A stretch of DNA of 64,000 nt from Desertifilum tharense IPPAS B-1220 (GTDB lineage Bacteria > Cyanobacteriota > Cyanobacteriia > Cyanobacteriales > Desertifilaceae), in assembly GCF_001746915.1 (NCBI RefSeq), contig NZ_MJGC01000042.1, positions 42,247-106,246 on the forward strand, written 5' to 3'. How positions within the stretch are numbered: position 1 is the stretch's first letter; every line of letters begins with the position of its first letter. This document shows positions 43,654-53,000 of the stretch, piece after piece. The notes beneath the pieces are model-generated. The model ran no database searches. It had not been told where the DNA came from and worked only from the letters and a program-made list of their open reading frames with translations. The position numbers were made by a program, and so were the translations under genes.

Positions 43654-45165
43654 TTAGAACTCCAATCGCTGATATTCAGCAACTGAAGAGGCCGCAGGTC
43701 TTGCTCGCTGTCTCGCCCAATCTCTGAGGGCGGTAACTTGTTCGCTCATCGTTCTAGACAGGGGCAAGGTTGCTTTAATTGCAGCGATAATATCGAGTTG
43801 TGTAAATTCGCGGTCTTGAGCGAATGCTTCGTACATCGCGGCAACTAGCGCCTGCTCAATTTCTGCGCCTGAGAATCCATCGCAAATCTTGGCTAACTGT
43901 TCGATATCAAATCGAGCAATTTCGCGACGGCGTTTGGCTAAGTGAATTTTGAAAATTTCCTGGCGTTCTTCTTCGGTCGGCAAATCGACAAAGAAGATCT
44001 CATCAAACCGTCCTTTACGGAGGAATTCACCGGGTAGGCGTTCGACGCGGTTTGCAGTTGCCATGACGAACACGGGTGATGTCTTCTCTTGCAGCCAGGT
44101 GAGGAATGAACCGAAGATCCGGCTAGAGGTGCCACCATCGGAGTCGGCTGAACCCGTACTCCCAGCAAACGCTTTATCTAATTCATCGATAAAGAGAATG
44201 GTCGGGGAAATGGACTCGGCTGTTTTTAGGGCGTTGCGGAGGTTCGCTTCAGAACGACCGACCATTGAGCCATCATAGACTCGACCCATATCCAAGCGAA
44301 GGAGCGGCAGACCCCACAGGCGAGAGGTGGTTTTGGCAATTAGCGATTTACCACAACCCGGTACCCCTAGAATTAACATGCCTTTAGGCTGCGGGAGACC
44401 GTATTCTCTGGCTCTTTCTGTAAATGCATTGGAGCGCTGCTTTAACCACCGCTTCAGCTCTTCAAGACCGCCCACGGAGTTGATGGTTTCATCTTCTTCG
44501 ATAAACTCAAGAATGCCGTTGCGACGAATCAGTTGTTTTTTCTCGGATAGGACGATTTCCACTTCTGATTCAGTCAAGCGACCTGCGGTGACTTGAGCTT
44601 TGCGATAAACCTTCTCGGCTTCATCTTTGGTTAGCCCTAGGGCAGCTTTGAGAAGCTTTTCCCGGGCTTCGGTACTCAAGCGACGGCTACCGAGATGCTG
44701 CGATAAGACTTGATTGAGGGCTGCAATGTCCGGGAGGGGGAAGTCGAGAACGATGACTTCTTTCTCTAACTCAATCGGAATTTGCTGAACGGGCGACATT
44801 AAAATGATGGTCTTCTGCGTTCCTTTGAAGCTGGCGATCGCATCTCTGAGCCATCGCGTCACCTCTGGGGAATCGATAAAGGGATGTAAATCCTTGAAGA
44901 CGAAGATTCCTGCATCCTTTACCGGTTGTCGAATCGCCCACTCAATCGCAGCTTGGGGAGAGACTGTATTATGCTGGGTGACATTGCGCGGTTGACCGTA
45001 TTCAACAACGCCGTGGGTTACAGTCCAGACAAATACCCGTCTTTGGGGTTTACCGTGTGCGATTGCTGCAATTGCCTGCTCAGCCCGTTCTTCCTCTGAG
45101 GTCACGAGGTAGATTAGAGGGTATTGAGCTTGGATTAAGATACTTAGCTCTTCTCGCATAACCAT
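43654..45165 (-). CDS. AAA+ ATPase, Ycf46 paralog (slr0374-like)
   Basis: This 503-residue ATPase has the same architecture as the Ycf46 protein at 37070. An N-terminal degenerate domain (QAQYPLIYLVTSEEERAEQ) precedes an active AAA module with Walker A GVPGCGKS, Walker B ILFIDELDKAF, sensor 1 VMATAN and [11 protein letters not shown]. Two in-frame ATGs (45165 and 45159) open it. It lies between an RHH protein gene upstream and a DUF1257 gene downstream on the same strand. In Synechocystis, recalled homologs form a stress-responsive operon. Confidence 0.9.
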   Translation of the reverse strand: MVMREELSILIQAQYPLIYLVTSEEERAEQAIAAIAHGKPQRRVFVWTVTHGVVEYGQPRNVTQHNTVSPQAAIEWAIRQPVKDAGIFVFKDLHPFIDSPEVTRWLRDAIASFKGTQKTIILMSPVQQIPIELEKEVIVLDFPLPDIAALNQVLSQHLGSRRLSTEAREKLLKAALGLTKDEAEKVYRKAQVTAGRLTESEVEIVLSEKKQLIRRNGILEFIEEDETINSVGGLEELKRWLKQRSNAFTERAREYGLPQPKGMLILGVPGCGKSLIAKTTSRLWGLPLLRLDMGRVYDGSMVGRSEANLRNALKTAESISPTILFIDELDKAFAGSTGSADSDGGTSSRIFGSFLTWLQEKTSPVFVMATANRVERLPGEFLRKGRFDEIFFVDLPTEEERQEIFKIHLAKRRREIARFDIEQLAKICDGFSGAEIEQALVAAMYEAFAQDREFTQLDIIAAIKATLPLSRTMSEQVTALRDWARQRARPAASSVAEYQRLEF

Positions 45166-45263
45166 CGACCTACTAGAAACGGTGCAGACATAAATCTCTG
45201 GGCGCTCCCTTCACCACTAGAAGAGGAAATCAATTCATTCTTCTGTTGGCTAGGAAGCGTTGA

Positions 45264-45608
45264 CTAACACGGAACTAACTCTTCCTCTCCCTGATGGCTG
45301 GTGCTGTCAGATTGCACCCGCTTCACTGGAAGCTCTTCATCTGCCAATACGCTTGGCTGACCTTTAAGAGAAATCAGTTCGCCATCTCGGATGACCACTG
45401 AACTAGAGCATTCGGGACAAGCATGGACTTGATATGTTTGTCCGTGGGCATTCTCTACTTGCTCCAGAATTTCTGGGTGCTCTAGGTAGAGAAGGATTGC
45501 TCTTTCGACGATCGCCGACATTGCTTGTGAATCGACTGCCGCCTGGATCTTTAACCGACGATGGAGTTCTGGTGGAAGGTATAGAGTAACTTTTTGCTTT
45601 TCCTGCAT
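45264..45608 (-). CDS. Ribbon-helix-helix protein with CPEC motif
   Basis: This 114-residue protein begins MQEKQKVTLYLPPELHRRLK and continues as a ribbon-helix-helix (AAVDSQAMSAIVERAILLYLEHPE). A CPEC pair and an acidic tail ending in Cys follow. RHH proteins bind DNA as dimers; a regulatory role over the AAA/DUF1257 genes is inferred. The open frame extends 96 codons further upstream, but a good promoter (45645-45673) lies inside that extension and the divergent lipoprotein gene covers the rest. The ATG at 45608 is therefore preferred. Confidence 0.8.
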   Translation of the reverse strand: MQEKQKVTLYLPPELHRRLKIQAAVDSQAMSAIVERAILLYLEHPEILEQVENAHGQTYQVHACPECSSSVVIRDGELISLKGQPSVLADEELPVKRVQSDSTSHQGEEELVPC

Positions 45609-45644
45609 ATAACTCTCAGTCGTCCTACCCGGGTATGCTTTATC

Positions 45645-45673
45645 AGAGTATCGGGTCTTTTGGGGGCTGTCAA
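45645..45673 (-). promoter_or_regulatory. Promoter of the RHH-AAA-DUF1257 unit
   Basis: TTGACA (45668-45673) and TACTCT (45645-45650) on the minus strand are exactly 17 bases apart. They place a transcription start about 30 bases before the ATG at 45608. Confidence 0.7.
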
Positions 45674-45762
45674 GATGGTATGCTGCCATGACAGCATTAT
45701 TGTAATATTTCGTTACATCTGAAGATCGGGGCGATCGCTCAAAGCCAGTGAATGGTGGATTA

Positions 45763-46269
45763 ATGGCATTCTTAATCCTGAGCGTGATTAAATTGCGATA
45801 CCGCCCCGCATTGATAGCAATTGGTTGGTTTCTCGCCCTACTGCTGACCAGTTGTGCGGCAGTACAGCCCGAACGTCTCAGCCAGTATCGCAACACCCGT
45901 TATGGATTTGAATTCGCCTATCCCAGCCGTTGGCAACCCATCCCGCCGCCGGATAACTTTGACGGACAAGCCTTTCAAGACCCAGATTCCCCAGAAACCG
46001 AAATTCGGGGATGGGCAAGACAAATCCTCCCCAAACAGCCCAAAGACCCTCTGAAGCTTAACTTTACAACCGATCAAGGGCTGCAAGGCGAACTCCAGAC
46101 CGAAATCGGTCGAGAAATCAGCACCTTAACATTAACCCTGCGCCAAGGGGCGATTCAATATATCTGGCAGGCGCGATCGCCCAACGATCGATTTGCCGAA
46201 CAGTATCGTCTGTTTTATAACATCGCCCGTCAGTACCGCGTATTCCTAGAGGTGGAAAACTCCCCTTAA
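45763..46269 (+). CDS. PsbP-like lipoprotein
   Basis: This 168-residue protein has a lipoprotein signal (core PALIAIGWFLALLLTSCA). The mature domain opens YRNTRYGFEFAYPSRWQPIPPPDNFDG, the typical start of PsbP-fold proteins (x-YGFxxxYPxxW). PsbP-like lipoproteins attach to the lumenal side of thylakoids or the periplasm; some assist photosystem II. The ATG at 45763 has GGTGG upstream; a GTG five codons earlier is possible. It is divergent from the RHH gene. Confidence 0.7.
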   Translation: MAFLILSVIKLRYRPALIAIGWFLALLLTSCAAVQPERLSQYRNTRYGFEFAYPSRWQPIPPPDNFDGQAFQDPDSPETEIRGWARQILPKQPKDPLKLNFTTDQGLQGELQTEIGREISTLTLTLRQGAIQYIWQARSPNDRFAEQYRLFYNIARQYRVFLEVENSP

Positions 46270-46336
46270 AGAATCATCTTTCTAGGAATCGAGATTGCTA
46301 GTATCGTATCGATTAAAGGAGTCACGAGCTAAAAAC

Positions 46337-47014
46337 ATGACAGGTGTTATCAACTCTCCCTATACCAGCGAGCAAATTGCCATTTGGCTGCGCGGTTTGT
46401 TAACCCTAGCGTGGGCGGATGGACATTTCGACGAAGAAGAACGGGAACTGATTGCTAGCATTACGCAAGATGAACTCGCCCCTTCTGTCAACCTCGATGA
46501 AGTCGAAACCATTACCCCAGAACAACTCGCGGCTGCCCTTAGCGAGGATCGAGTTGCAGCAGAGAACTTTTTAAGAACAGCAGTAATGGTTGCTGTCGCC
46601 GATGGAGTTTACTCTCCTAGCGAACACGAACTGCTTCAGCAGTTTAGTCAGGCATTAGGCTTCGATCCAGAAATTCTCAATGCCTTACGTTCCACCTATG
46701 ACGGGCATTTAGCCGAGACTGACACGGGGTTGCACCCCCGTCAATCTCAATCTGCCGCAGACTTGTTGCACCCCGCCCGCGAATGGCTAGATGGTTTAGA
46801 CGTGCGAGATCCGCGCGTTGCCCGGTTTTTGTGTAAATTAATTCCGCCCCAATGTCCTTTTGAGCGAGATGTGAAGCTGTTTGGACATAAAGTGGTGCAT
46901 ATTCCGGCAATGTGCAAACTCAACCCGCTTTACGACCAGCTTGTCGGCTTGCGCTTCCGCGCCTTATCTTATCTAGCCGATGATTGTGGCGAAGATGTGT
47001 CTCGCTATTGTTAG
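46337..47014 (+). CDS. TerB-like plus Mo-dependent nitrogenase C-terminal domain protein
   Basis: This 225-residue protein has an N-terminal TerB-like helical domain (TLAWADGHFDEEERELIASI; VADGVYSPSEHELLQQF) and a C-terminal domain of the Mo-nitro_C type (LLHPAREWLDGL, ARFLCKLIPPQCPFERD, CKLNPLYDQLVGLRFRALSYLADDCGED). Cys residues recur in the second domain. Despite the family name, such proteins occur in cyanobacteria without nitrogenase, and no nif gene is nearby. The ATG at 46337 was chosen over a TTG 14 codons earlier. The function is unknown. Confidence 0.82.
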   Translation: MTGVINSPYTSEQIAIWLRGLLTLAWADGHFDEEERELIASITQDELAPSVNLDEVETITPEQLAAALSEDRVAAENFLRTAVMVAVADGVYSPSEHELLQQFSQALGFDPEILNALRSTYDGHLAETDTGLHPRQSQSAADLLHPAREWLDGLDVRDPRVARFLCKLIPPQCPFERDVKLFGHKVVHIPAMCKLNPLYDQLVGLRFRALSYLADDCGEDVSRYC

Positions 47015-47023
47015 AACCGTTGC

Positions 47024-47053
47024 AAGTCCGCATCCCTACCCAGGTGCGGACTT
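47024..47053. terminator. Hairpin between convergent genes
   Basis: AAGTCCGCA and TGCGGACTT form a perfect 9-bp stem with a 12-base loop. No U-tract follows on either strand. It lies between convergent genes and probably limits read-through. Confidence 0.5.
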
Positions 47054-47064
47054 AAGCAATTGCA

Positions 47065-48114
47065 TTAGGAAGGATAGATGAGAATCTTGTAAGTTTCAGC
47101 AGTCGGGGCGCAGGCTTTTTCCACCGCGTCAGCCAGTTGACCGAGGGGATAGCGATCGCTAATCAGCGCCTCTACATCAATCCGCTTGTTAAACACAATA
47201 TCAGCCGAGAGGGCTTGCAGGCGATAGGAAGAACTGTAACTCCCCATCAAATCGATTTCGCGGCGATAGAGAATATTCGGATTAATCGGAATTTCCACCT
47301 CATCCGGGAACTCGGCAAAAAACAGAATTTTACCGCCCTTGCGCGTGCAGTCCAACGCTTGGAAAAACGCCTTATCGCTAGGCACCGCCAACAGCGTTGT
47401 ATCCACCCCTAAACCTTGGGTTAATGCTTGAATTTTAGCGGGCAAATCGCGATCGCGCGCATCAAACGCCGCCTCCGCCCCCACAGAAAGCGCCTTTTCA
47501 ATCCGAGAGGGGAGTAAGTCCGTGGCGATCGCTCTTCCCCCAAAATAGCGCACTAACATAATAAACATTAGCCCAATCGGCCCGGCCCCCGTCACCAGCA
47601 CCGTTTGTCCCGGCCCAATTTGCGCCTTCTTCACCGCCTTTAAGCAGCAATTGGTGGGTTCTACAAAACTGGCTTGTTCAAAACTCACCCCATCGGGAAT
47701 CGGAATTAAGCCACCCTGACGGACAATATGCCCAGGAACCTTCACATATTCCGCAAACCCGCCGCCACTCGGCGCAAAGCCAGCAGTCGTCGTGATATTT
47801 TTGTACGTCTCGCACATGGAAAAATTGTCATTGAGACAATACTCGCAATGCATACAGGGAATATGGTGCATCACCACCACCCGCTGTCCCACTTGCCAGT
47901 TTTGCACCGCTTTTCCCACAGCGGAAATCACACCAGCCGTCTCATGACCAAAAATGCGCGGGGGTTCGTATAGGGGATAGCGAATCTTCTTAATATCAGA
48001 TTGGCACAAGCCCACGACACGCACTTGTACTAAGACTTCATCATCAGCCAATTCTGGAATCGGAAGTTCTTCGTAACTCAGTTGATTAACGCCTCTAAAA
48101 ACCTGTGCTTTCAC
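47065..48114 (-). CDS. Zinc-dependent medium-chain alcohol/polyol dehydrogenase
   Basis: This protein of about 349 residues has catalytic zinc ligands Cys37 (GLCQSD) and His57-Glu58 (GHE), and structural zinc ligands Cys87, Cys90, Cys93 and Cys101. The NAD(P)-binding motif is TGAGPIGLMF. It is of the sorbitol/threonine dehydrogenase type; the true substrate is unknown. The start was set at GTG 48114 (MKAQVFRGVN), because the 7 upstream codons to a TTG are lysine-rich and family members start here. Upstream lies a low-complexity repeat tract. Confidence 0.88.
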   Translation of the reverse strand: MKAQVFRGVNQLSYEELPIPELADDEVLVQVRVVGLCQSDIKKIRYPLYEPPRIFGHETAGVISAVGKAVQNWQVGQRVVVMHHIPCMHCEYCLNDNFSMCETYKNITTTAGFAPSGGGFAEYVKVPGHIVRQGGLIPIPDGVSFEQASFVEPTNCCLKAVKKAQIGPGQTVLVTGAGPIGLMFIMLVRYFGGRAIATDLLPSRIEKALSVGAEAAFDARDRDLPAKIQALTQGLGVDTTLLAVPSDKAFFQALDCTRKGGKILFFAEFPDEVEIPINPNILYRREIDLMGSYSSSYRLQALSADIVFNKRIDVEALISDRYPLGQLADAVEKACAPTAETYKILIYPS

Positions 48115-48175
48115 GCTCTTTTTTTCACCACGCAAGAATCGATCTTAGATTTAACATAGATTCGCCCTCAGAAGA

Positions 48176-48290
48176 TGGGGGGAAGAAGGGAGTTGGGAGT
48201 TAGGAGTTGGGGGTTGGGGGAAGAAGGGAATTGGGAGTTGGGAGTTGGGGGTTGGGGGAAGAAGGGAATTGGGAGTTGGGGGGAAGAAAA
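48176..48290. repeat. G-rich low-complexity repeat (GGGAGTTGGGGG type)
   Basis: Irregular tandem copies of GAAGAAGGGAATTGGGAGTT and GGGGGTTGGGGG occur about five times. A related tract is at 63866-63905. The plus strand is rich in G-runs and could form quadruplexes (inference). Confidence 0.85.
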
Positions 48291-48400
48291 AATAGGAAGA
48301 CTTGATAACTGTTAACTCAGCACTCTCTTCCCCACTCGGAACTCGGAACTTTGCACTCTTTTCCCCACTCAGCACACCGCTACGCGGAAGCTAAAGCAAC

Positions 48401-48519
48401 AGCACTTTACACTCAGCACTCTTTTCCCCACTCAGCACTCAGCACTTTACACTCAGCACTCTTTTCCCTACTCAGCACTCAGCACTTTACACTCAGCACT
48501 CTTTTCCCTACTCAGCACT
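48401..48519. repeat. 40-bp tandem repeat (CTCAGCACT type), about 3 copies
   Basis: The units 48421-48460 and 48461-48500 differ at one base, with partial units at 48401-48420 and 48501-48519. Related degenerate AGCACT copies extend left to about 48315. The tract runs into the 3' end of the symporter gene and supplies its stop codon. Confidence 0.92.
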
Positions 48520-49914
48520 AAAGAAAGAACCTAACAGATAACCAAGGGTACACAAGCCTAAGCCGTAGAGATTTAAGCCTAAGTCTTCAGCATATCTTCC
48601 GGCACCTACATCAATCCAGAGGGGAAAGATACGCATATTGAAGGCATTTTCTAGGACTCTGAGAACTCCGAAGATTAAACCGGGACAAAAGGCTAATAAG
48701 AAGCTGAGTTGTCTGGCGGTAGGGATGAAGGCGAGGAGGAAAATGGGGGCTAATCCCATCACCATTGTGCCGCTAACGGTGGTTGCTAGGATAATGGCTG
48801 GGCCAATGCGATCGCCTAGGTAGATACTGAGTAAGGGAACATTGCCTAAAATCGCGACGGCGATCATTGCCCATCGTCCAATATAGGCTTGATTGGCGGT
48901 GGGTTGACCGCGATGATTTGACCAATCTCTAGCTGCGAGTTTCGCTACGCTGGAGAAGGTGGAATCTAAGGTAGACCCTGCACTGGTGAGCATAATGGCA
49001 TTAAACACCAGTAGCATTGGCAGTCCGACAAAAGCAGGTACGCTTAAGGCGGGAGAACCTTCAATCCCAAACCGTAAAGCATACAGTCCAACAATGCTAA
49101 ATAAGAGGATAAATCCACCGCTAATTAGGCCGGCGAGGATAAACCCGCGCACCATAATTTTAGGGGAAGTAATGAAAGCGCGATCGGTTAAAACTGGATC
49201 GTGGAAGGGATAGCTGAGGACTTGCACTAACGCTAACCCGCAAAAGGTTAAGCCAGCCAGGTGGGTATCAGTATCGACAACGGGTAAACCTTGGGTGACT
49301 AAACCGGGACCTAATGCAATCAGAATGACGACTAATAAAACAGCAGCGAGTATCATTTGCGCGCCATCGGTGAGTAAGCTGCTGCGGAGTCCCCCCAGAA
49401 GGCTGTAGTAAACGGTAAAGGCTGTCACCAGACTCGCGGCTATCCAATAGCTAGGACTGCCTTCAGCGCCAAAATAAAGGGAGAATACCTTAGTATTAGA
49501 CCAAACTTCGTTAATCAGGCGAATGGCGATCGCCACTAGAAACAGCTTGGCACAGAATCCGCCATACTTGCTGACTAAAAATTCTGATACCGAATGATAG
49601 CCGCCGCGTACTCTCAGGAAGTAAAGCGCGATCGCCGCCGTGCCAAAGCTGAGATAATACAGGGTATACCCTACACCCCCAGCAATTCCTAAAGAACCTC
49701 CTAGACTTGCCGCATTATCAATCGATTTAGCAAACACCCAAGTAATCGCAGCACTGGCTGCTAATAACCATAACCCTGGGGGTTTCCCTTGGGCAGATTC
49801 GCCTTGAAAAAATTCTGAGGCTGAAACTTGGTTGGGTGTGGTAACTTGCACAACCCGATAGATAAAGAAACCATACCCCAACAGTAGGGCCCAAGTGAAG
49901 GTTGCAACCCACAT
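48508..49914 (-). CDS. Sodium:solute symporter family protein
   Basis: This 468-residue transporter has about 13 predicted membrane helices and SSS-family features: residues around WVFAKSIDNAASLGGSLG, then GGYHSVSEFLVSKYGGF, YYSLLGGLRSSLLTDGAQ, and LTSAGSTLDSTFSSVAKLAARDW. The layout recalls urea/purine-type members of the family, but the substrate is undefined. AGGAG 11 bases before the ATG at 49914 supports the start; a TTG three codons upstream is in frame. The last three residues (SAE) and the stop codon are encoded by the tandem repeat, so the C-terminus may be altered. Confidence 0.87.
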   Translation of the reverse strand: MWVATFTWALLLGYGFFIYRVVQVTTPNQVSASEFFQGESAQGKPPGLWLLAASAAITWVFAKSIDNAASLGGSLGIAGGVGYTLYYLSFGTAAIALYFLRVRGGYHSVSEFLVSKYGGFCAKLFLVAIAIRLINEVWSNTKVFSLYFGAEGSPSYWIAASLVTAFTVYYSLLGGLRSSLLTDGAQMILAAVLLVVILIALGPGLVTQGLPVVDTDTHLAGLTFCGLALVQVLSYPFHDPVLTDRAFITSPKIMVRGFILAGLISGGFILLFSIVGLYALRFGIEGSPALSVPAFVGLPMLLVFNAIMLTSAGSTLDSTFSSVAKLAARDWSNHRGQPTANQAYIGRWAMIAVAILGNVPLLSIYLGDRIGPAIILATTVSGTMVMGLAPIFLLAFIPTARQLSFLLAFCPGLIFGVLRVLENAFNMRIFPLWIDVGAGRYAEDLGLNLYGLGLCTLGYLLGSFFSAE

Positions 49915-50000
49915 GATGCTCAACTCTCCTGATTACACTGATTCGATATCCTATCGCTTTCTAAGGATTGAACAGCATATCTTATTCTGAGTGAGGGTTT

Positions 50001-53000
50001 CTACCAGGGACTTCCAATCATCGTAAACCCTGACCAGTAGTAAGGGTGGCTTAATTGTTGATTATCCAGGGTTGCCAATTCTGGGGGAAGGAGAATTTCT
50101 CCCCGCGTTCCCGAACCGCGCAACTGTCCATCTTCAATACTGACATGACCGCGCAGCATGGCTAACTGAGCTTGGCGCAGGGCTTCAGCTTTGATGGGGG
50201 CTTGGCTGAGATATTGGTAAAATTCGCTCATTAGGGCTAGCGTACCTTCGTCAGAGACATACCAAAGGCTGGCTAAGGCGGTTTTGACTCCGGCTTGAAT
50301 GGCTAACCCAGCAAAACCGAGTTCGGCTTGTTCGTCTCCAAAGGCGGTACGACAGGCGGAGAGAACTAACAGTTCAACGGCGGGGTTATGCCAACCCAGT
50401 TGGCGCAGTTGGTCTAGAGTGAGTTTATCGTTTCCCCACAGTTGAATGTAGGAGTTGCTTAAGGCACCGGGTTTAAAGTCGGCGTGGGTGGCGAGGTGGA
50501 TGATGGGGTAGGGGTAATTTTGACGTTGCGATCGCAGATTGGTTTGGGTAAACTCGGTATTTAGAAACGCCTCACCCTGCCACAGCCGTTCGGAAATGAC
50601 GGAAAGTTCCACGGGAACGGAAAGTAAGGGGGGAAGGGAGACAAATTCTGAAGCCCCCATTGCTAGAACTTTGGCATCTTTGAGGGAACGATAGCGCGCA
50701 TCCATTAAGCTGATGCTGGGGATTGCAGAAAGGCTATATTTTTCAATCAGGAATTGCTGGCCATCATGCAAGGCGGCGATGGGCAAACTTCGCAATCCGG
50801 CATCTAAACTAAACAGTAGGGTATCGATGGACTCGGCTTGCAGATCGGTTTCGAGCGGAGCAATCAGCCAATTGTACAGTTGTTGCCCGACTTCTAGATA
50901 GGCGGTAAATTCGCGACGGCGGGGATTGGTGATTTCGTCATAAAATTGTTTAGCTGTGGCTAACACCTGTTGGCGAGAAACGCCGGGAACGACGCGACGA
51001 ATGGGGGAACCGTTCGCAGTGAAAACGACCAGTTCAATCTGGCTATCGGTTAGGGTAATATAGACGACGGCGGATTGCGTTCCGGTTGTTTGCGCGATCG
51101 CTTTGAGGGCTTCTCTGGCGCTGGCTGTGGTTAAACTGGAGTTCCCGACTTCTTCCCCAAAATAGTTGACAAACTCCGTGCTTCGTGCATTGTCCAATTC
51201 TGCGATCGCTTCCAGGGAAACAATAGAGGTTAGCGGCGCATTCAAGCTTCTCCCATCAATATCCAAGTCTAATCGAGTTCTCAGGGTCGAGACGCGATCC
51301 GCCTGTTCAGCAGGCGCTAGACTATTGCGAATGAAGGTGCGATCTAATTGAGCGTCCCTCAGTTCAGGTAAAATTGGGGGACGGTTAGGCAGGGGTTGAG
51401 AGTCGGGTACAGGCAGTATCGGTACGCTTGGCGGAGGAATGGGTTCTGGTAGCGGCGGGAGGGGAGTTGCGCCAGTATTGATTGTAATTTCTCCCCCTGG
51501 CGTCGCAATCACCCCTGTATTAATTTCTCCAGTACCGCTACTAACAGTAATATCGCTACCCCCTTGCGCCCCAGTTGAGGTAATATTTCCCGTATTCACG
51601 CTACCCCCAGCATCGACGACAACGCGCCCGCCGCGCCCCGCCCCTCCATCGGTGGTAATATTGCCCGTAATAATCGAACCATCAGCCGCAACAATATAGA
51701 TATCGCCAGCGCCTAAGCCACCCGCTGAGGTAATATTCGCCGTACGGATATCGCCTCGGATGCTGGGTAAAGTTTGCAAGTTGATATTACCGCTAACCCC
51801 GCTTGGCGCTAGGGTTTGAATGGTTCCCGTGGTAATATTCCCCGCCTGAGAAAGTAGGGCTACATCCCCACTCGCTGCATTACCGTAGGATGCAATATTA
51901 TTCAGCGTAATCTCTCCCACGGCATTAAGATTAATATTACCTCCCCTTCCCTGGCTTCCCGCCGAGTAGGTAGCCAGGTGTTGCACGTCGATATCCCCCA
52001 GGGTTTGGGTAGACAAAGAGATTCTTCCCCCGGTACCCTGTTGAGCGTAGGAGAAAATCACCCCAGTCTGAATATTCCCTTGCTGGCTTTGTAAGGAAAC
52101 ATCTCCCCCCCGGACGCCACCAAAGGAACTAATATGGCTAGTGGTAATTCCATTTTGGGCAGTTAGCGTTACTTTCCCAGCGATGCCTAAGCGAGAATAG
52201 GCGTCTAAGTTGGCAAATTCTTCGCGAAATAGAGAAGCAACGGTTTGAGAAGCCACATCCGCGTTATCTGTAAGAGTGGCTTCTCCCGATAAGTCCCCGG
52301 TAGTGGTTGCGATCGCGCCTTGGCGACTGGTAAGCTCAATATCGCCTCCGCGTGCTGTAGCATCCCCGGTAGAAAAGGCGCGGATAAAGCCAGTTTGCAC
52401 ATCTCTCAATGCTTCAAGGCGAATAGTTCCCCCATTCCCCTGACTAGACTCAGCGCGAATTATCCCCAACGAGGTATCAATTCCCCCCGTTTGGCTGGTT
52501 AGCTGGATATTTCCGCCGCCCAATTTACCTTCAGAACGGATACTGTTAGTTGTTATCTGCAAAAATGCATCCAGCCGTACCTCTCCTGCAAACCCCCCTT
52601 CAGAATAGGAACTTAAGAAACCGGCGGTTGTGTCGATAAAGCCTTCCTGGGTTTGGAGGGTAATGTTTCCGCCTTGGGTAAAACCGTAGGAATCTAAATT
52701 TTGGGTAACAATTTCCGTAAGGGCTGTTAACGCGATATCGCCCCCAACCCCATTGGCTGAAAACGAGGAAACGCTTCCCGCCGTAGTATCAATGGCACCT
52801 AATGTCGCCTCAAGGGTAATGTTTCCCCCTTGTTCTAAGCCTGATGAGCGGATATCGCCCGATGTTGTAAGATTACCTTGGGCTGCATTGAGGGCGATTG
52901 GTCCGCCAGTCCCTAAACTAGAGGTAGAATTCACCCCACCCCCTAGCGTTAATGTGCCGCGATCGCTGATAATTTCAATAGCGCCGCCTTGGGTTCTGCC

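Noticed and set aside
45609..45896. N-terminal extension of the RHH protein to 210 residues
   Set aside because: The extension crosses a strong promoter (45645-45673) and is antisense to the lipoprotein gene; its sequence is not protein-like.
46337..47014. Nitrogen-fixation locus suggested by the Mo-nitrogenase domain name
   Set aside because: No nif structural or assembly gene occurs in the window, and the domain is common in non-fixing cyanobacteria.
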